Of a stretch of 64,000 nucleotides of DNA, positions 42,004 to 51,366 are shown piece by piece. Every line of letters begins with the position of its first letter. Position 1 is the stretch's first letter. This stretch comes from Betaproteobacteria bacterium (GTDB lineage: Bacteria > Pseudomonadota > Gammaproteobacteria > Burkholderiales > Burkholderiaceae_E): assembly GCA_018970865.1 (NCBI GenBank), contig JAGWVN010000004.1, forward strand, positions 1 through 64,000, read 5' to 3'. The position numbers and the translations under genes were made by a program. Below the pieces are notes generated by a model, which was not told the origin of the DNA, made no database searches, and saw only the letters and a program-made list of their open reading frames with translations.

Positions 42004-43170
42004 TCAGTCGCCGGCCAGCCGCAGCCGGTCGGGCAGCCGGCGTTCCAGCGCGTGACGCAGCAGCGCCGCCATCCGGAAGGGCGCGTGGGCGAACTTGCCG
42101 TAGGGCAGCGTGGCGAACAGCGCCAGCACCACGCCGAGGTGCGCCACCAGCAGCAGGGTCATGGCCGAGGTGTCGCGAAACCCGAGCAGGGCCAGACCGG
42201 TCACCGAGGTGAGGAACAGCAGGGCCAGAAAGCCGCGGTCGAGGGCGCGCTGCCGAGGGTCGGACTGGCGCGGATCGGTGCGACGCGCCACCCAGGCCAG
42301 GCCGAGCGGCCCCACCACCAGGCCGATCCCGCCGGCAATGCCGAGCAGCACCGGCAGGCTGGTCACCGGATAGGGCGCCGGCCGGCCGAACCCGTAATGC
42401 AGGACGGTGGCCACCGTGGTGGCGGCGAAGCACAGCATGAAGCCCCAGAAGGTCAGGTGATGCCAGCGCCGCCGCCAGTGGGTGGGGCGGTCGTCGGCAT
42501 CATGGCAGCCCTCGCCGTGGCCGCCGTCGAGATAGCGCAGGCTCAGGGCCTGGACCGCGGCCTCGCCGACCGGGGCCAGGCCCGGGCCGGGCTTTCCGGG
42601 CTCGGGCCGCGGCGAACCCGCCGAGATCTCGCGCCAGCCCTCCCGCCAGAACCGCACGATGCCCAGCGTGAGCGCGAGCAGCGCCCACGCCGAGACCGCG
42701 CCGAACAGGCTGACCAGCGTGCCGTGGCTGAACACCGCGTAGAAGTTGCCGCCATTGGGCGCCCGCCACAGCCCCTGGCCGCCCTGCAGCGCCATCAGCA
42801 GGATGAGCGAGAAGGCCAGCGCGAGCGCCAGCGACAGCGTCAGGCCGCTGCGGCGGTACAGCGCGCCCAGCGGCGCCGGCCAGGCATAGCGCTGGTAGGT
42901 CTCGAGCCGGGTGGCGGCCATGGCCTGCGGCACATTGACCGCGAACTCATGCGGGGGCGCGTACTGGCAGGCATGCAGGCAGGCGCCGCACTGGTGGCAG
43001 AGGTTGGCCAGGAAGTGGATGTCGCCGCGCTCGAAGGCGATGCGACGGGTCATGGCGGGAAAGACCGCGCAGAAGCCCTCGCAGTAGCGGCAGGCATTGC
43101 AGATCTGCAGCACCCGTCCGACCTCGGTCTCGGCGCGGGTGAGTTCGATGGTCTCAAGCAAGCGCTGCAC
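42004..43170 (-). CDS. tcuB: Tricarballylate utilisation protein TcuB (iron-sulfur, membrane)
   Basis: A 388-residue inner-membrane protein with two [4Fe-4S] sites: Cys24/27/30/34 ([11 protein letters not shown]) and Cys58/61/64/68 ([11 protein letters not shown]), followed by about six transmembrane helices. In Salmonella TcuB reoxidises the FADH2 of TcuA and passes electrons to the quinone pool. The N-terminal signature and the membrane part agree. It overlaps tcuA by 17 bp. A His/Asp-rich stretch ([15 protein letters not shown], about 225-240) between helices could bind a metal or haem. The gene is followed closely by the kinase. Confidence 0.92.
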   Translation of the reverse strand: MQRLLETIELTRAETEVGRVLQICNACRYCEGFCAVFPAMTRRIAFERGDIHFLANLCHQCGACLHACQYAPPHEFAVNVPQAMAATRLETYQRYAWPAPLGALYRRSGLTLSLALALAFSLILLMALQGGQGLWRAPNGGNFYAVFSHGTLVSLFGAVSAWALLALTLGIVRFWREGWREISAGSPRPEPGKPGPGLAPVGEAAVQALSLRYLDGGHGEGCHDADDRPTHWRRRWHHLTFWGFMLCFAATTVATVLHYGFGRPAPYPVTSLPVLLGIAGGIGLVVGPLGLAWVARRTDPRQSDPRQRALDRGFLALLFLTSVTGLALLGFRDTSAMTLLLVAHLGVVLALFATLPYGKFAHAPFRMAALLRHALERRLPDRLRLAGD

Positions 43171-44527
43171 GAGCGGCCTCCGCGCCGGCGATGCGGCCGA
43201 AGGCCGTGCCGATGGTCATCCCGATGCCGGCGAGGTAGCCCTTGCCGAGCACATTGCCGGCCATGATCTCGCCGGCGGCAAACAGGTTGGGGCTGGGCTG
43301 CCCGTCGAAGCGCACCCGGGCGGTGGCATCGACCTTCACGCCCAGGTAGGTGAAGGTGATGCCCGGGCGCAGCGCGTACCCCGAAAAGGGCGGGGTGTCG
43401 ATCGGCAGCGCCCAGTGGGTCTTGGCCGGCGCGAGGCCCTCGGTGCGGCAGTCATCGAGCACCGCGTGATCGAATGTCCCGGGGCGGCAGGCCCGGTTGA
43501 AGGCCTCGACGGTGGCCAGCACCCGCTCGCGCGGCAGTCCGAGCTGATCGGCCAGCGCCTCGAGCGTGTCGGCGCGCTCGCCGGGGAACACCGGCGGCAT
43601 GAAGCGGCCGGCGGCCTTGGCGTCGATGATCGAGTAGGCGATCTGATCGGGCTGCTGGGCCACCAGGCGGCCCCAGATCGCGTAGCGCTTCGGCCAGAAG
43701 TCCTCGCCCTCGTCGTAGAAGCGCTCGCCGTCGCGGTTGACCACCACCCCGAGCGACACGCAGTCGACCCGCGTGCAGATGCCGCCGTCGAACTTCGGCG
43801 CACGGGCGTCGATGGCCACGGCGTGGCACTGCGTGGGGTCGCCGATGCGGTCGGCGCCGGCATCGAGCAGCGCGCGCAGCACCACGCCCATGTTGTAGCG
43901 GGTGCCGCGGATGAGGAAGTTGTCGGCCGGCGGCCCCCAGGCCTCGCGCAGCCAGTCGAGGTTGGACTCGAAGCCGCCGCTGGCGATCACGCAGGCGCGG
44001 GCGGTGATCGGCTCGCCCCCGCACAACGCGGCCTCGAATTGGCCGTTGCGCAGGCGCAGCCCGCTCACCTCGGCCTGATAGCGCACCTGCACGCCCAGCG
44101 CCTGCGCGCTGCGGTAGTAGGCATTGACCAGCGCCTTGCCGCCGCCCAGGAAGAAGGCATTGGTGCGGCTCAGGTGCAGCGTGCCCGACAGCGACTCCTG
44201 GAAGCGCACGCCGTGGCGGCGCATCCAGTCGCGGCAGCGCGAGGAATCGCGGATGGCGATGCGGGCCATCGGCTCGTCGGTGAGCCCCCCGGTGACCTTG
44301 AGCAGGTCCTGCCAGTACTCCTCCTCGGGGTAGGCCTCGGTGAGCACATCCTGCGGGGCCTCGTGCATGCAGCGCAGGTTGCGGGTGTGCATGGAATTGC
44401 CGCCCCGCCACTCGCGCGGCGCCGACTCGAGCAGCATCACGCTGGCGCCGGCCTCGCGCGCGGTGATCGCGGCGCACAGGGCGGCATTGCCGCCGCCCAC
44501 CACCAGAACATCGACCGCTGCGCTCAT
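43154..44527 (-). CDS. tcuA: FAD-dependent tricarballylate dehydrogenase
   Basis: A 457-residue flavoprotein of the fumarate reductase/succinate dehydrogenase flavoprotein type. The N-terminal [19 protein letters not shown] binds [13 protein letters not shown], the [17 protein letters not shown] segment near the C-terminus and [31 protein letters not shown] are characteristic. TcuA oxidises tricarballylate to cis-aconitate, so tricarballylate can enter the TCA cycle. It lies 15 bp downstream of the Bug receptor gene and overlaps tcuB. The partner permease TcuC known from Salmonella is not present. Related FAD dehydrogenases act on other acids, so the exact substrate is inferred. Confidence 0.9.
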   Translation of the reverse strand: MSAAVDVLVVGGGNAALCAAITAREAGASVMLLESAPREWRGGNSMHTRNLRCMHEAPQDVLTEAYPEEEYWQDLLKVTGGLTDEPMARIAIRDSSRCRDWMRRHGVRFQESLSGTLHLSRTNAFFLGGGKALVNAYYRSAQALGVQVRYQAEVSGLRLRNGQFEAALCGGEPITARACVIASGGFESNLDWLREAWGPPADNFLIRGTRYNMGVVLRALLDAGADRIGDPTQCHAVAIDARAPKFDGGICTRVDCVSLGVVVNRDGERFYDEGEDFWPKRYAIWGRLVAQQPDQIAYSIIDAKAAGRFMPPVFPGERADTLEALADQLGLPRERVLATVEAFNRACRPGTFDHAVLDDCRTEGLAPAKTHWALPIDTPPFSGYALRPGITFTYLGVKVDATARVRFDGQPSPNLFAAGEIMAGNVLGKGYLAGIGMTIGTAFGRIAGAEAARAALA

Positions 44528-44542
44528 GATCGGTTCACGCCT

Positions 44543-45535
44543 TCAATCGGGCCGGATGCCGGCCCGGCGGATGACTTCCTTCCAGACGACCTGCTCGCGC
44601 GCGATGAACTCCGCGAACTCGCGGGGCGTGCCGGCCAGGGTCTCGGCGCCGTCACCGGCAAAGCGCGCGGTGACCGCGGAGGAACGCAAGGCCTTGCGGC
44701 ACTCCTCGCGCAGGCGCTCGATGATGTCCGCGGGCGTGCCGGCCGGCACGAGCACCCCGTACCACTGCGAGGTCTCGAACTGCGGCCAGCCGAGTTCGGC
44801 CACGGTGGGCACCTCGGGCATGGCGGCGGTGCGCTGCGCGGTGCCCACCGCGATGGCCCGCAGCCGGCCGCTGCGCAGGTAAGGAGCGAGCGCCGGCAGG
44901 CCGGCCGAGGTGGCCTGGATTCGCCCGGCGATCAGGTCGGTGAGCATGGGCCCGGTGCCGCGGTACGGGATGTGGGTGATGAACATCCGCGTGACGAGCT
45001 TCAGGTACTCCATGGCGAGGTGGCCTGCGCTGGCATTGCCGGCCGAGCCGTAATTCAGCCTGCCCGGGTTGGCGCGGACATGCGCCACGAATTCCTTCAG
45101 GGTGGCCGCCGGCACATCGGGGTGGACCACATAGAGGTTGGGCACGCGCGCCAGCAGCGTCACCGGCGCGAAGTCGCGGGCCGCATCGTAGGGCGGATGC
45201 TCGAGCATGAAGGGATTGACCGCCAGCGTGCCGACATGGCCGAGGATGAAGGTGTGGCCGTCGGGAGCGGCGCGGGCCACCTCGACCATGGCCACCGTGC
45301 CGGCGCCGCCCGGCTTGTTCTCGACGAACACCGACTGGCCGAGCTGGCGGGTGAGTTCGGCCGCCACCGAGCGGGCCACGATCTCGGAGGTGCCGCCGGG
45401 CGCGAAGGGCACCACGAAGCGCAGGGGCCGCGAGGGCCAGCCCGACTGGGCGCGGGCCGGCGACCCCACCAGCCCGGACCCCGCCGCACCCGCGAGCGCA
45501 CGCAGCGCGCGTCGTCGTGCAGGGGTGGGGGCCAT
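44543..45535 (-). CDS. Bug/TctC-family periplasmic solute-binding protein, tcu operon
   Basis: A 330-residue exported receptor. The n-region has ARRRALRAL (Tat-like) and a cleavage site near ARAQ. WPSRPLRFVVPFAPGGTSE and VFVENKPGGAGTV are the family signatures. It starts at the ATG 45535 after a GGAGATC Shine-Dalgarno; the frame is open 16 codons further up, but without a site. The tcuA gene follows after 15 bp, which indicates a ligand in the tricarballylate/citrate class. No TctA/TctB subunits are present, so it may work with transporters encoded elsewhere or as the sensory input of the kinase in this operon. Confidence 0.92.
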   Translation of the reverse strand: MAPTPARRRALRALAGAAGSGLVGSPARAQSGWPSRPLRFVVPFAPGGTSEIVARSVAAELTRQLGQSVFVENKPGGAGTVAMVEVARAAPDGHTFILGHVGTLAVNPFMLEHPPYDAARDFAPVTLLARVPNLYVVHPDVPAATLKEFVAHVRANPGRLNYGSAGNASAGHLAMEYLKLVTRMFITHIPYRGTGPMLTDLIAGRIQATSAGLPALAPYLRSGRLRAIAVGTAQRTAAMPEVPTVAELGWPQFETSQWYGVLVPAGTPADIIERLREECRKALRSSAVTARFAGDGAETLAGTPREFAEFIAREQVVWKEVIRRAGIRPD

Positions 45536-45614
45536 GGCGGATCTCCGGCGATGAGGGCGGGCCGACCGGTTCCGGCGCCGCATGAGGCCCCCATGATCCC
45601 ACGCCCGGGGCGAT

Positions 45615-45620
45615 TACACT
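45615..45620 (+). promoter_or_regulatory. -10 element predicting a leaderless mRNA for the amidohydrolase
   Basis: TACACT followed by exactly 6 nt and the ATG at 45627; no Shine-Dalgarno is present. Same arrangement as at 8339-8350. Confidence 0.5.
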
Positions 45621-45626
45621 CGCCGG

Positions 45627-47267
45627 ATGACCATCACCCTGTTCCGCGCCCGTCTCATCCACACCCTCAACCCGGCCCGCCCGCAGGCCACCCATGTGGC
45701 CGTGCGCGACGGCATCGTGCTCGGCGCGGGCACCCCCGGCGAACTCGCCGGCTGGGGCCCTGCCCGGCTCGACGAGCGCTTCGCCGACAAGGTGCTGGTG
45801 CCGGGTTTCGTCGAGGGCCACACCCATCTCATGGAAGGCGCGCTCTGGCGCCATGTCTATGTCGGCTGGCATGACCGCACCGACCCCGACGGCCGCACCT
45901 GGCCGGGCGCGCGCTCCATCGCCGCGGTGATCGAACGGCTGCGCGAGGCGCAACGCGCCCTGCCGCATCCCGACACGCCGCTGGTGGGCTGGGGGCTCGA
46001 CCCGATCTACTTCGGCAACCAGCGCTGCAGCCGGGCCGACCTCGACCAGGTCAGCCGCACCCGGCCGATCGGCGTGGCCCATGCCAGCCTGCACATCCTC
46101 AATGTCAACAGCGCCGCCCTGCAGGCCGCCGGCTGGCTGCGGCCCGGCATCGACCATCCCGGCGTGCCGCTGGGCGCGGATGGCCTGCCCACCGGCGAGA
46201 TGAAGGGCCCCGAGGCGATGGGCGCGGTCGCCGATCGCGTGGGCCTTGACCGCGCCGCCCTGGCCGGCGACGAGGACGCGGTACGCCGCTTCGCGCGGCT
46301 GTGCGTGCGCCAGGGCGTCACCACCGCCACCGACCTGGCCAGCCCGCTGCCCGATGGCGCGCTGGAGATGCTGCAGCGGGTCACGGCCGAAACCGATTTC
46401 CCGGTGCGCCTGGTGCCGCTGCTGCGCCTGATGGACCAGCCCCCCGCGGCCACCATCGCCCGCGCGGCGGCGCTGCGCTCCGTGAGCACCGACCGGCTTC
46501 GGCTGGGTCGGGTGAAGGTGGTGGCCGATGGCAGCATCCAGGGCTTCTCGGCCCGGCTGCGCGCCCCGGGCTATCACAACGGCGCGCCCAACGGCCTGTG
46601 GTACATCGCCCCCGAGCAGCTCGCCCAGGCCTACGAGCTGGCGCTCGCGCAGGGGGTGCAGATCCACACCCACACCAACGGCGACGAGGCCACCGAGCTC
46701 GCCATCGAGACCCTCACCCGCGCGCTTGCCCGCCATCCCAGCCCCGACCACCGCTTCACCCTGCAGCACTGCCAGCTCGCCAGCCAGGCGCAGATGCGGC
46801 GCATGAAGACCCTGGGCATGGCGGTGAACCTGTTCGCCAATCACCACTACTACTGGGGTGACGAACACTACGCCACCACGGTGGGGCCCGAGCGGGCCGA
46901 GCGCATGAACGCCTGCCGCAGCGCGCTCGAGATCGGACTGCCCATGGCCATCCACTCCGATGCGCCGGTCACGCCGATGAGTCCGCTGTTCACCGCCTGG
47001 TGCGCGGTCAACCGGCTGACCGGTTCGGGGCGGGTGCAGGGCAGCCACGAGCGGATCAGCCCCGCGCAGGCCCTGCACGCGGTCACGCTGGGCCCGGCCC
47101 ACACCCTTCACCTCGACGGCGAGGTCGGCTCGATCGAGACCGGCAAGCGCGCCGACTTCGCGGTGCTGCACGACGATCCCCTCGCGGTCGATCCCGCCGC
47201 GATCCGCGAGGTGGCGGTGTGGGGCACGGTGCAGGCCGGCCGGGTGTTCGAGGCGGCGCGGGCATGA
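45627..47267 (+). CDS. Amidohydrolase family 3 protein (YtcJ-like)
   Basis: A 546-residue metal-dependent hydrolase. The first metal-binding motif GHTHLMEGALW follows the N-terminal strand pair. The YtcJ-type pattern is complete: PLVGWGLDP, NVNSAALQAAGW, VKVVADGSIQGFSA, IHTHTNGDEA, LQHCQLAS, HSDAPVTPMSPLF and the C-terminal GSIETGKRADFAVLHDDPL. Such enzymes hydrolyse amides, imides or cyclic ureas; the substrate is unknown. The start ATG follows a -10 element by 6 nt. It overlaps the CobW-type GTPase gene by 4 bp, so both are coupled; metal delivery by that GTPase to this enzyme is a reasonable guess. Confidence 0.9.
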   Translation: MTITLFRARLIHTLNPARPQATHVAVRDGIVLGAGTPGELAGWGPARLDERFADKVLVPGFVEGHTHLMEGALWRHVYVGWHDRTDPDGRTWPGARSIAAVIERLREAQRALPHPDTPLVGWGLDPIYFGNQRCSRADLDQVSRTRPIGVAHASLHILNVNSAALQAAGWLRPGIDHPGVPLGADGLPTGEMKGPEAMGAVADRVGLDRAALAGDEDAVRRFARLCVRQGVTTATDLASPLPDGALEMLQRVTAETDFPVRLVPLLRLMDQPPAATIARAAALRSVSTDRLRLGRVKVVADGSIQGFSARLRAPGYHNGAPNGLWYIAPEQLAQAYELALAQGVQIHTHTNGDEATELAIETLTRALARHPSPDHRFTLQHCQLASQAQMRRMKTLGMAVNLFANHHYYWGDEHYATTVGPERAERMNACRSALEIGLPMAIHSDAPVTPMSPLFTAWCAVNRLTGSGRVQGSHERISPAQALHAVTLGPAHTLHLDGEVGSIETGKRADFAVLHDDPLAVDPAAIREVAVWGTVQAGRVFEAARA

Positions 47268-48310
47268 CCGACGCAGGCGACCTGCCGCTGGTGGTGATCG
47301 GCGGCTACCTCGGCGCGGGCAAGACCACGCTGGTCAACCGCTGGCTGCGAGAGGCCCGCGCCAGCGGCCTGCGGATCGCGGTGCTGGTCAACGACTTCGG
47401 CGAGGTGGGCATCGACGCCGACCTGATCGTCACCCGACGCGACGATGTCATCGAGCTGGCCGGCGGCTGCGTGTGCTGCAGCTTCGGCAGCGACCTGGTG
47501 GCGGCGCTCGGCCGGCTCCATGACCGCCAGCCCCGGCCCGACGCGGTGCTGCTCGAGACCAGCGGCGTGGCCCTGCCCGGCACGGTGGCCGCCACCGCGC
47601 GCCTGGCCCGCGGCTTCGCGGTGGACGAGGTGATCGTGCTCGCCGATCTGAACACCGTGCGCGAACGCGCGGCCGACACCTATGTGGGCGACACCGTGCT
47701 GCGGCAGATCGCGCGGGCCGACCGGCTGCTGCTCACGCGCGATGATCTCGTCGACGGCGGGCGCGAGGCCGCCGTGCGGGCCTGGCTGACCGGCATCGCG
47801 CCCGGCGTGCCGCTGGCATTGGCGCGCGAGGCGCCGCTGCCGTTCGCGCCGGCAGCCCCGCCGGCCGAGCCGACGCCAACGCCAACGCCAACGCCGCGGC
47901 CCGCGCCGATCCGGGGCCGGCCCCGGCGGCCCGGCGCGCGGCCCGCGGGCGATGCCCGCCTCGCCTTCGACAGCGTGTCGGCGCGCTTCGCCGGCCCGGT
48001 CGACCTGGCCGACCTTGCCCATGCGCTCGCCGATCCCGGTCTGGGCCTGGAGCGCGCCAAGGGCATCGTGCAAGGCCCGGGCGATCGCCCGTGGGCGGTG
48101 GAGCTCGCCGGCGGGTCGGTGAGCGTGTCGCCCGCGCCCGCTGCAGAGCCTGGCGATCCCCTCACCGCCACCGACCCGGCCAGCCCTGCCGCCCTCGCCG
48201 ACCCGCCGGCCGCGCCCGCCGGCCGGCTGGTGTTCATCGGCGTGAAGGCGCAGATCAACCGGGCGGCGCTGGTGGCCCTGATCGAACGCCTCGGCGGGCA
48301 GCCGCTCTAG
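47264..48310 (+). CDS. CobW/COG0523-family GTPase (metallochaperone)
   Basis: A 348-residue G3E GTPase. The Walker A loop GYLGAGKTT is at about residues 13-21; the [10 protein letters not shown] switch and the metal-binding GGCVCC (CxCC) motif are intact, as are [11 protein letters not shown] (Walker B) and the TRDD near the NKxD position. These proteins pass Zn, Co or other metals to target enzymes. Between the GTPase domain and the short C-terminal domain ([15 protein letters not shown]) lie two unusual low-complexity Ala/Pro-rich stretches, one made from a PT repeat. The C-terminal CobW_C domain seems reduced. It is coupled to the amidohydrolase, its likely client. Confidence 0.88.
   Translation: MTDAGDLPLVVIGGYLGAGKTTLVNRWLREARASGLRIAVLVNDFGEVGIDADLIVTRRDDVIELAGGCVCCSFGSDLVAALGRLHDRQPRPDAVLLETSGVALPGTVAATARLARGFAVDEVIVLADLNTVRERAADTYVGDTVLRQIARADRLLLTRDDLVDGGREAAVRAWLTGIAPGVPLALAREAPLPFAPAAPPAEPTPTPTPTPRPAPIRGRPRRPGARPAGDARLAFDSVSARFAGPVDLADLAHALADPGLGLERAKGIVQGPGDRPWAVELAGGSVSVSPAPAAEPGDPLTATDPASPAALADPPAAPAGRLVFIGVKAQINRAALVALIERLGGQPL
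47872..47895 (+). repeat. Hexanucleotide tandem repeat in the CobW-type gene
   Basis: Four copies of (A/G)ACGCC in phase with the codons, encoding a Pro-Thr repeat in the linker after the GTPase domain. Slippage would add or remove two residues without changing frame. Confidence 0.8.
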
Positions 48311-50565
48311 GCGAGCGGGCGCCAGCGCCGCAGCAGCAGGGCATTGCCCACCACGCTCACGCTCGAGAGCGCCATCGCGCCGCCGGCGATCACCGGGTCA
48401 AGGTGGCCCATGGCCGCCAGCGGCAGGCCGATCAGGTTGTAGACGAAGGCCCAGAACAGGTTCTGGCGGATCTTGGTCCAGGTGCGGCGCGAGATCGCGA
48501 TCGCATCGGCCACCAGGCCCGGCTCGCCGCGCATCAGCGTGATGCCGGCGGTGTGCATGGCCACATCGGTGCCGCTGGCCATGGCCAGCCCGATGTCGGC
48601 GGCGGCCAGGGCCGGCGCGTCGTTCACGCCGTCACCCACCATCGCCACCACCCGGCCCTCGGCCCGCCAGCCGGCGATCACCGCCGACTTCTGCTCGGGC
48701 AGCAGCTCGGCGCGCACCTCATCGACCCCGAGCTGGCCAGCCACCGCCTCGGCCGCGCCGCGATTGTCGCCGCTCAGCATGGCGGTGCGGATGCCCAGGG
48801 CGCGCAGCCGCGCGATCGCGCGGGCCGAGCCCGGGCGGATGGCATCGCCGAACGCGAGCAGGCCGATCAGCTGCACGGGCGCCTCGGCCGCGAGCGGGCT
48901 GATGCCCACCAGCGAGACGGTGGCGCCCGCCGCGGCGTGGGCCTGGGCGGCCGCCTGCAGTCCGGCATCGGTCACGCCGGCCTCGGTGAACAGGCGCGCG
49001 CTGCCGATCCACACCCGCTGACCATCGACCTCGCCGCACACGCCGCGGCCGGCCAGCGCGCGCACGCCGGCAGCAGCCGGCGCGACGGCGAGTCCGACCG
49101 CTGCGGCCGCCTGGGTGACCGCGCGCGCCAGCGGGTGCTCGCTGCCGGCCTGCACCCGCGCGGCCAGGCCGAGCAGCTGACGGCCGTCGAAACCGGGCGC
49201 GGGCGTGCAGGCGCGCAGGCTCGGTCGGCCCTCGGTGAGGGTGCCGGTCTTGTCGAAGGCGACCAGCGTGACCGCGTGCGCGGTCTCGAGCGCCTGGACA
49301 TCGCTGATCAGGATGCCGTGCCGGGCCGCCACGCCGGTGCCGGCCATGATCGCGGTGGGCGTGGCCAGGCCCAGGGCGCAGGGGCAGGCGATCACCAGCA
49401 CCGCCACCGCATTGAGCACGGCCCGCGACCACTCGCCGGTGCCCAGGCCCCAGCCCAGCAGGGTGAGGGCGGCCACCACCAGCACCGCCGGCACGAAGAC
49501 CCGGCTGACCCGGTCGACCAGCCGCTGGATCGGCGCCTTGCGCGACTGCGCGTCCTCCACCAGGCGGATGATCCGCGCCAGCACCGTCTCGGCGCCGACC
49601 GCGCTCACCCGCACCACGATCAGCGCCTCGCCATTGATCGCCCCGCCCACCACCGCATCGCCGGGCGCGCGCTCGCGCAGCCGGCTCTCGCCGGTGATCA
49701 ACGATTCATCGACCCGCGTCTCGCCCTCGAGGATGAGGCCGTCGAGCGGAATGCGCTCGCCCGGACGCACCACCAGCTCGTCGCCGACGAAGACCGCGTC
49801 CAGCGGCACGCTCACCGTCTGGCCGTCCCGGCGCAGCAGCGCCTGATCGGGACGCAGCGACTGCAGCGCCGAGATCGCATCGGTGGTGCGGCGACGCGCC
49901 CGCGCCTCCAGCCACTTGCCGAACATCACCAGCGTGATCACCACCGCCGCGCCCTCGAAATAGAGATGCGCGCCGTGGCCATCGCCATGCGCCAGCAGCT
50001 GTTGCACCGACAGACCCCAGGCCGCGCTGGTGCCGATCGCCACCAGCAGGTCCATGTTGCCCTCGCCGGCCAGCGCCGCGCGCCAGCCCGCCACATAGAA
50101 GCGCGCGCCGAGCACGAACTGCACCGGGGTGGCCAGGACGAACTGCCACCAGCCCGGCAGCATCGCGTGGATGCCCAGGGGCGCGAGCAGCATCGGCAGC
50201 ACCAGCGGCGCCGAAAGCAGCGCAGCGGCCAGCACCTGCCAGGCGGCGCGCCGGTCGGCAGCCTGCTGCCCGGCCTGCAGCGCGGCGCGCGGCCGGTGCG
50301 GCGCCGCCTGATAGCCGGCCTTGTCGACCGCGGCCACCAGCGCGTCGAGGCCGGGGCCGTCGCCCTCGAAACGCACTTTCGCCACCTCGGTGGCGAGATT
50401 CACGCTGGCATCGCTCACGCCCGGCACCCGGGCCAGCGCCCGCTCGATGCGGCCCGCGCAGGCGGCGCAGGTCATGCCGGTGATGTCGAGTGAGAGCGCC
50501 TGCATGACCGGCGCGGCGGCGGGCGTGGCAATCGGGGGAGAGGTCGCGGCAAGGGCTTCGGTCAT
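48307..50565 (-). CDS. copA: Copper-translocating P-type ATPase
   Basis: A 752-residue P1B-type ATPase that exports Cu(I). One N-terminal metal-binding domain carries Cys33/Cys36 (GMTCAAC). The transport site is CPC at 394-396, the phosphorylated Asp438 lies in DKTGTLT, and TGES, the HP motif in GSEHPLARA and [10 protein letters not shown] are intact. Eight transmembrane helices are expected. The ATG at 50565 lies 6 nt behind a TATGGT -10 element. It is divergent from the small copper chaperone gene, the usual copper pair, and overlaps the end of the CobW gene by 4 bp convergently. Confidence 0.96.
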   Translation of the reverse strand: MTEALAATSPPIATPAAAPVMQALSLDITGMTCAACAGRIERALARVPGVSDASVNLATEVAKVRFEGDGPGLDALVAAVDKAGYQAAPHRPRAALQAGQQAADRRAAWQVLAAALLSAPLVLPMLLAPLGIHAMLPGWWQFVLATPVQFVLGARFYVAGWRAALAGEGNMDLLVAIGTSAAWGLSVQQLLAHGDGHGAHLYFEGAAVVITLVMFGKWLEARARRRTTDAISALQSLRPDQALLRRDGQTVSVPLDAVFVGDELVVRPGERIPLDGLILEGETRVDESLITGESRLRERAPGDAVVGGAINGEALIVVRVSAVGAETVLARIIRLVEDAQSRKAPIQRLVDRVSRVFVPAVLVVAALTLLGWGLGTGEWSRAVLNAVAVLVIACPCALGLATPTAIMAGTGVAARHGILISDVQALETAHAVTLVAFDKTGTLTEGRPSLRACTPAPGFDGRQLLGLAARVQAGSEHPLARAVTQAAAAVGLAVAPAAAGVRALAGRGVCGEVDGQRVWIGSARLFTEAGVTDAGLQAAAQAHAAAGATVSLVGISPLAAEAPVQLIGLLAFGDAIRPGSARAIARLRALGIRTAMLSGDNRGAAEAVAGQLGVDEVRAELLPEQKSAVIAGWRAEGRVVAMVGDGVNDAPALAAADIGLAMASGTDVAMHTAGITLMRGEPGLVADAIAISRRTWTKIRQNLFWAFVYNLIGLPLAAMGHLDPVIAGGAMALSSVSVVGNALLLRRWRPLA

Positions 50566-50571
50566 GCTCGC

Positions 50572-50577
50572 ACCATA
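50572..50577 (-). promoter_or_regulatory. -10 element predicting a leaderless copA mRNA
   Basis: Minus-strand TATGGT, then 6 nt to the copA ATG. A poor -35 (TTGGCC) lies 18 bp upstream; a long spacer of this kind would fit activation by a CueR/MerR-type copper sensor, but no clear operator palindrome is seen. Confidence 0.45.
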
Positions 50578-50637
50578 GCGCCAGCGCTCGCGCGCGGCCA
50601 ATGCGGGATGTCAATGCCGCCAGGCAGGCCGGCTCGC

Positions 50638-50643
50638 TATCAT
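50638..50643 (+). promoter_or_regulatory. -10-like element of the copper chaperone gene
   Basis: TATCAT, followed by a leader of about 20 nt containing AAGGAG before the ATG at 50671. No clear -35. Confidence 0.4.
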
Positions 50644-50670
50644 CGCCGCATCCCATCCAAGGAGCTGTCG

Positions 50671-50871
50671 ATGATCAGCATGCAGGTGAAGGGCATGTCG
50701 TGCGGGCACTGCGTGAAGGCGGTGACCGCGGCCATCCATGAGGTCGACCCGGCCGCCCGGGTGAGCGTCACGCTCGCCGATGGCCGGGTCGAGGTCGACA
50801 CCAGCGCCGATGCCGCGCGGGTGAGCCAGGCGATCCGCGAGGCGGGCTACGAGGTGCCCGCGGCCGCCTGA
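50671..50871 (+). CDS. copZ: Heavy-metal-associated (CopZ-like) copper chaperone
   Basis: A 66-residue single HMA domain. The Cu(I)-binding GMSCGHC motif is at residues 8-14, and the fold continues with VTAAIHEVDPAARVSVTLADGRVEVD and the final EAGYEV. It carries copper in the cytoplasm to CopA. The ATG at 50671 has AAGGAG at ideal spacing; an open frame from 50608 is longer but lacks any signal. It shares the intergenic region with copA, and co-regulation by copper is expected. Confidence 0.94.
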   Translation: MISMQVKGMSCGHCVKAVTAAIHEVDPAARVSVTLADGRVEVDTSADAARVSQAIREAGYEVPAAA

Positions 50872-50887
50872 GGCGCGCGCGGCGCGG

Positions 50888-51307
50888 TCAGTTGATGGTC
50901 AGCTTGCGCGCGCCGGTGGCGACCTTCTTGGGCAGCACCAGCGTGAGCACGCCGTTCTCGTAGCGCGCGCTGGCGGCGGCATCGTCCACTTCGCTCGCCA
51001 GCGAGAAGCTGCGCGCCATCGGACCGTAACTGCGCTCGCTGCGCAGCAGCCGCTCGCCCTCGCGGGTGACGGCCTCGCGCCGGGCCTCGGCGGCGATCGA
51101 CACGCGGTTGCCGTCGATCTGCACCTGGATGTCCTCCCGGGTGACGCCCGGCATCTCGGCGCTCACGGTGTAGTCGGCGGCGGTCTCGCGCACATCGACG
51201 CGGATCTCGAGCACCGGGGCGCCGGTGGCGCGCTGCGGCGCAAGAATGCCGCGGAAGAGCTCGGGGAAGACTTCGGCGAACGGGTCGTAGACGGACAGGC
51301 GGGTCAT
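50888..51307 (-). CDS. Hsp20/alpha-crystallin-family small heat-shock protein
   Basis: A 139-residue ATP-independent chaperone. The alpha-crystallin domain spans about residues 38-135: VDVRETAADYTVSAEMPGVTREDIQVQIDGNRVSI, RSERSYGPMARSFSL and the beta9 strand ARYENGVLTLVLPKK. The usual IxI/V tail motif is replaced by the ending RKLTIN. The N-terminal arm (RLSVYDPFAEVFPELFRG) is of the kind seen in soluble Proteobacterial Hsp20s. A GGAG lies 8 nt before the ATG. It is convergent with copZ and follows the SnoaL-like gene on the same strand. Confidence 0.93.
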   Translation of the reverse strand: MTRLSVYDPFAEVFPELFRGILAPQRATGAPVLEIRVDVRETAADYTVSAEMPGVTREDIQVQIDGNRVSIAAEARREAVTREGERLLRSERSYGPMARSFSLASEVDDAAASARYENGVLTLVLPKKVATGARKLTIN

Positions 51308-51366
51308 GTCGGATCTCCTCGGGTGTTGGGTGGGTATCCGGGAGATGGGCATGGCCCGCGGCGCTT

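Noticed and set aside
44652-47171. Minus-strand open frame of 839 codons spanning the amidohydrolase
   Set aside because: Antisense of the amidohydrolase and out of frame with the Bug receptor; no motifs.
48091-50493. Plus-strand open frame of 800 codons over copA
   Set aside because: CopA on the other strand has every P-type ATPase motif; the shadow is His/Gln/Arg-rich noise.
50572-50610. CueR-type operator before copA
   Set aside because: TTGACA occurs on the minus strand but 31 bp from the -10, and no dyad with the usual CueR pattern could be found.
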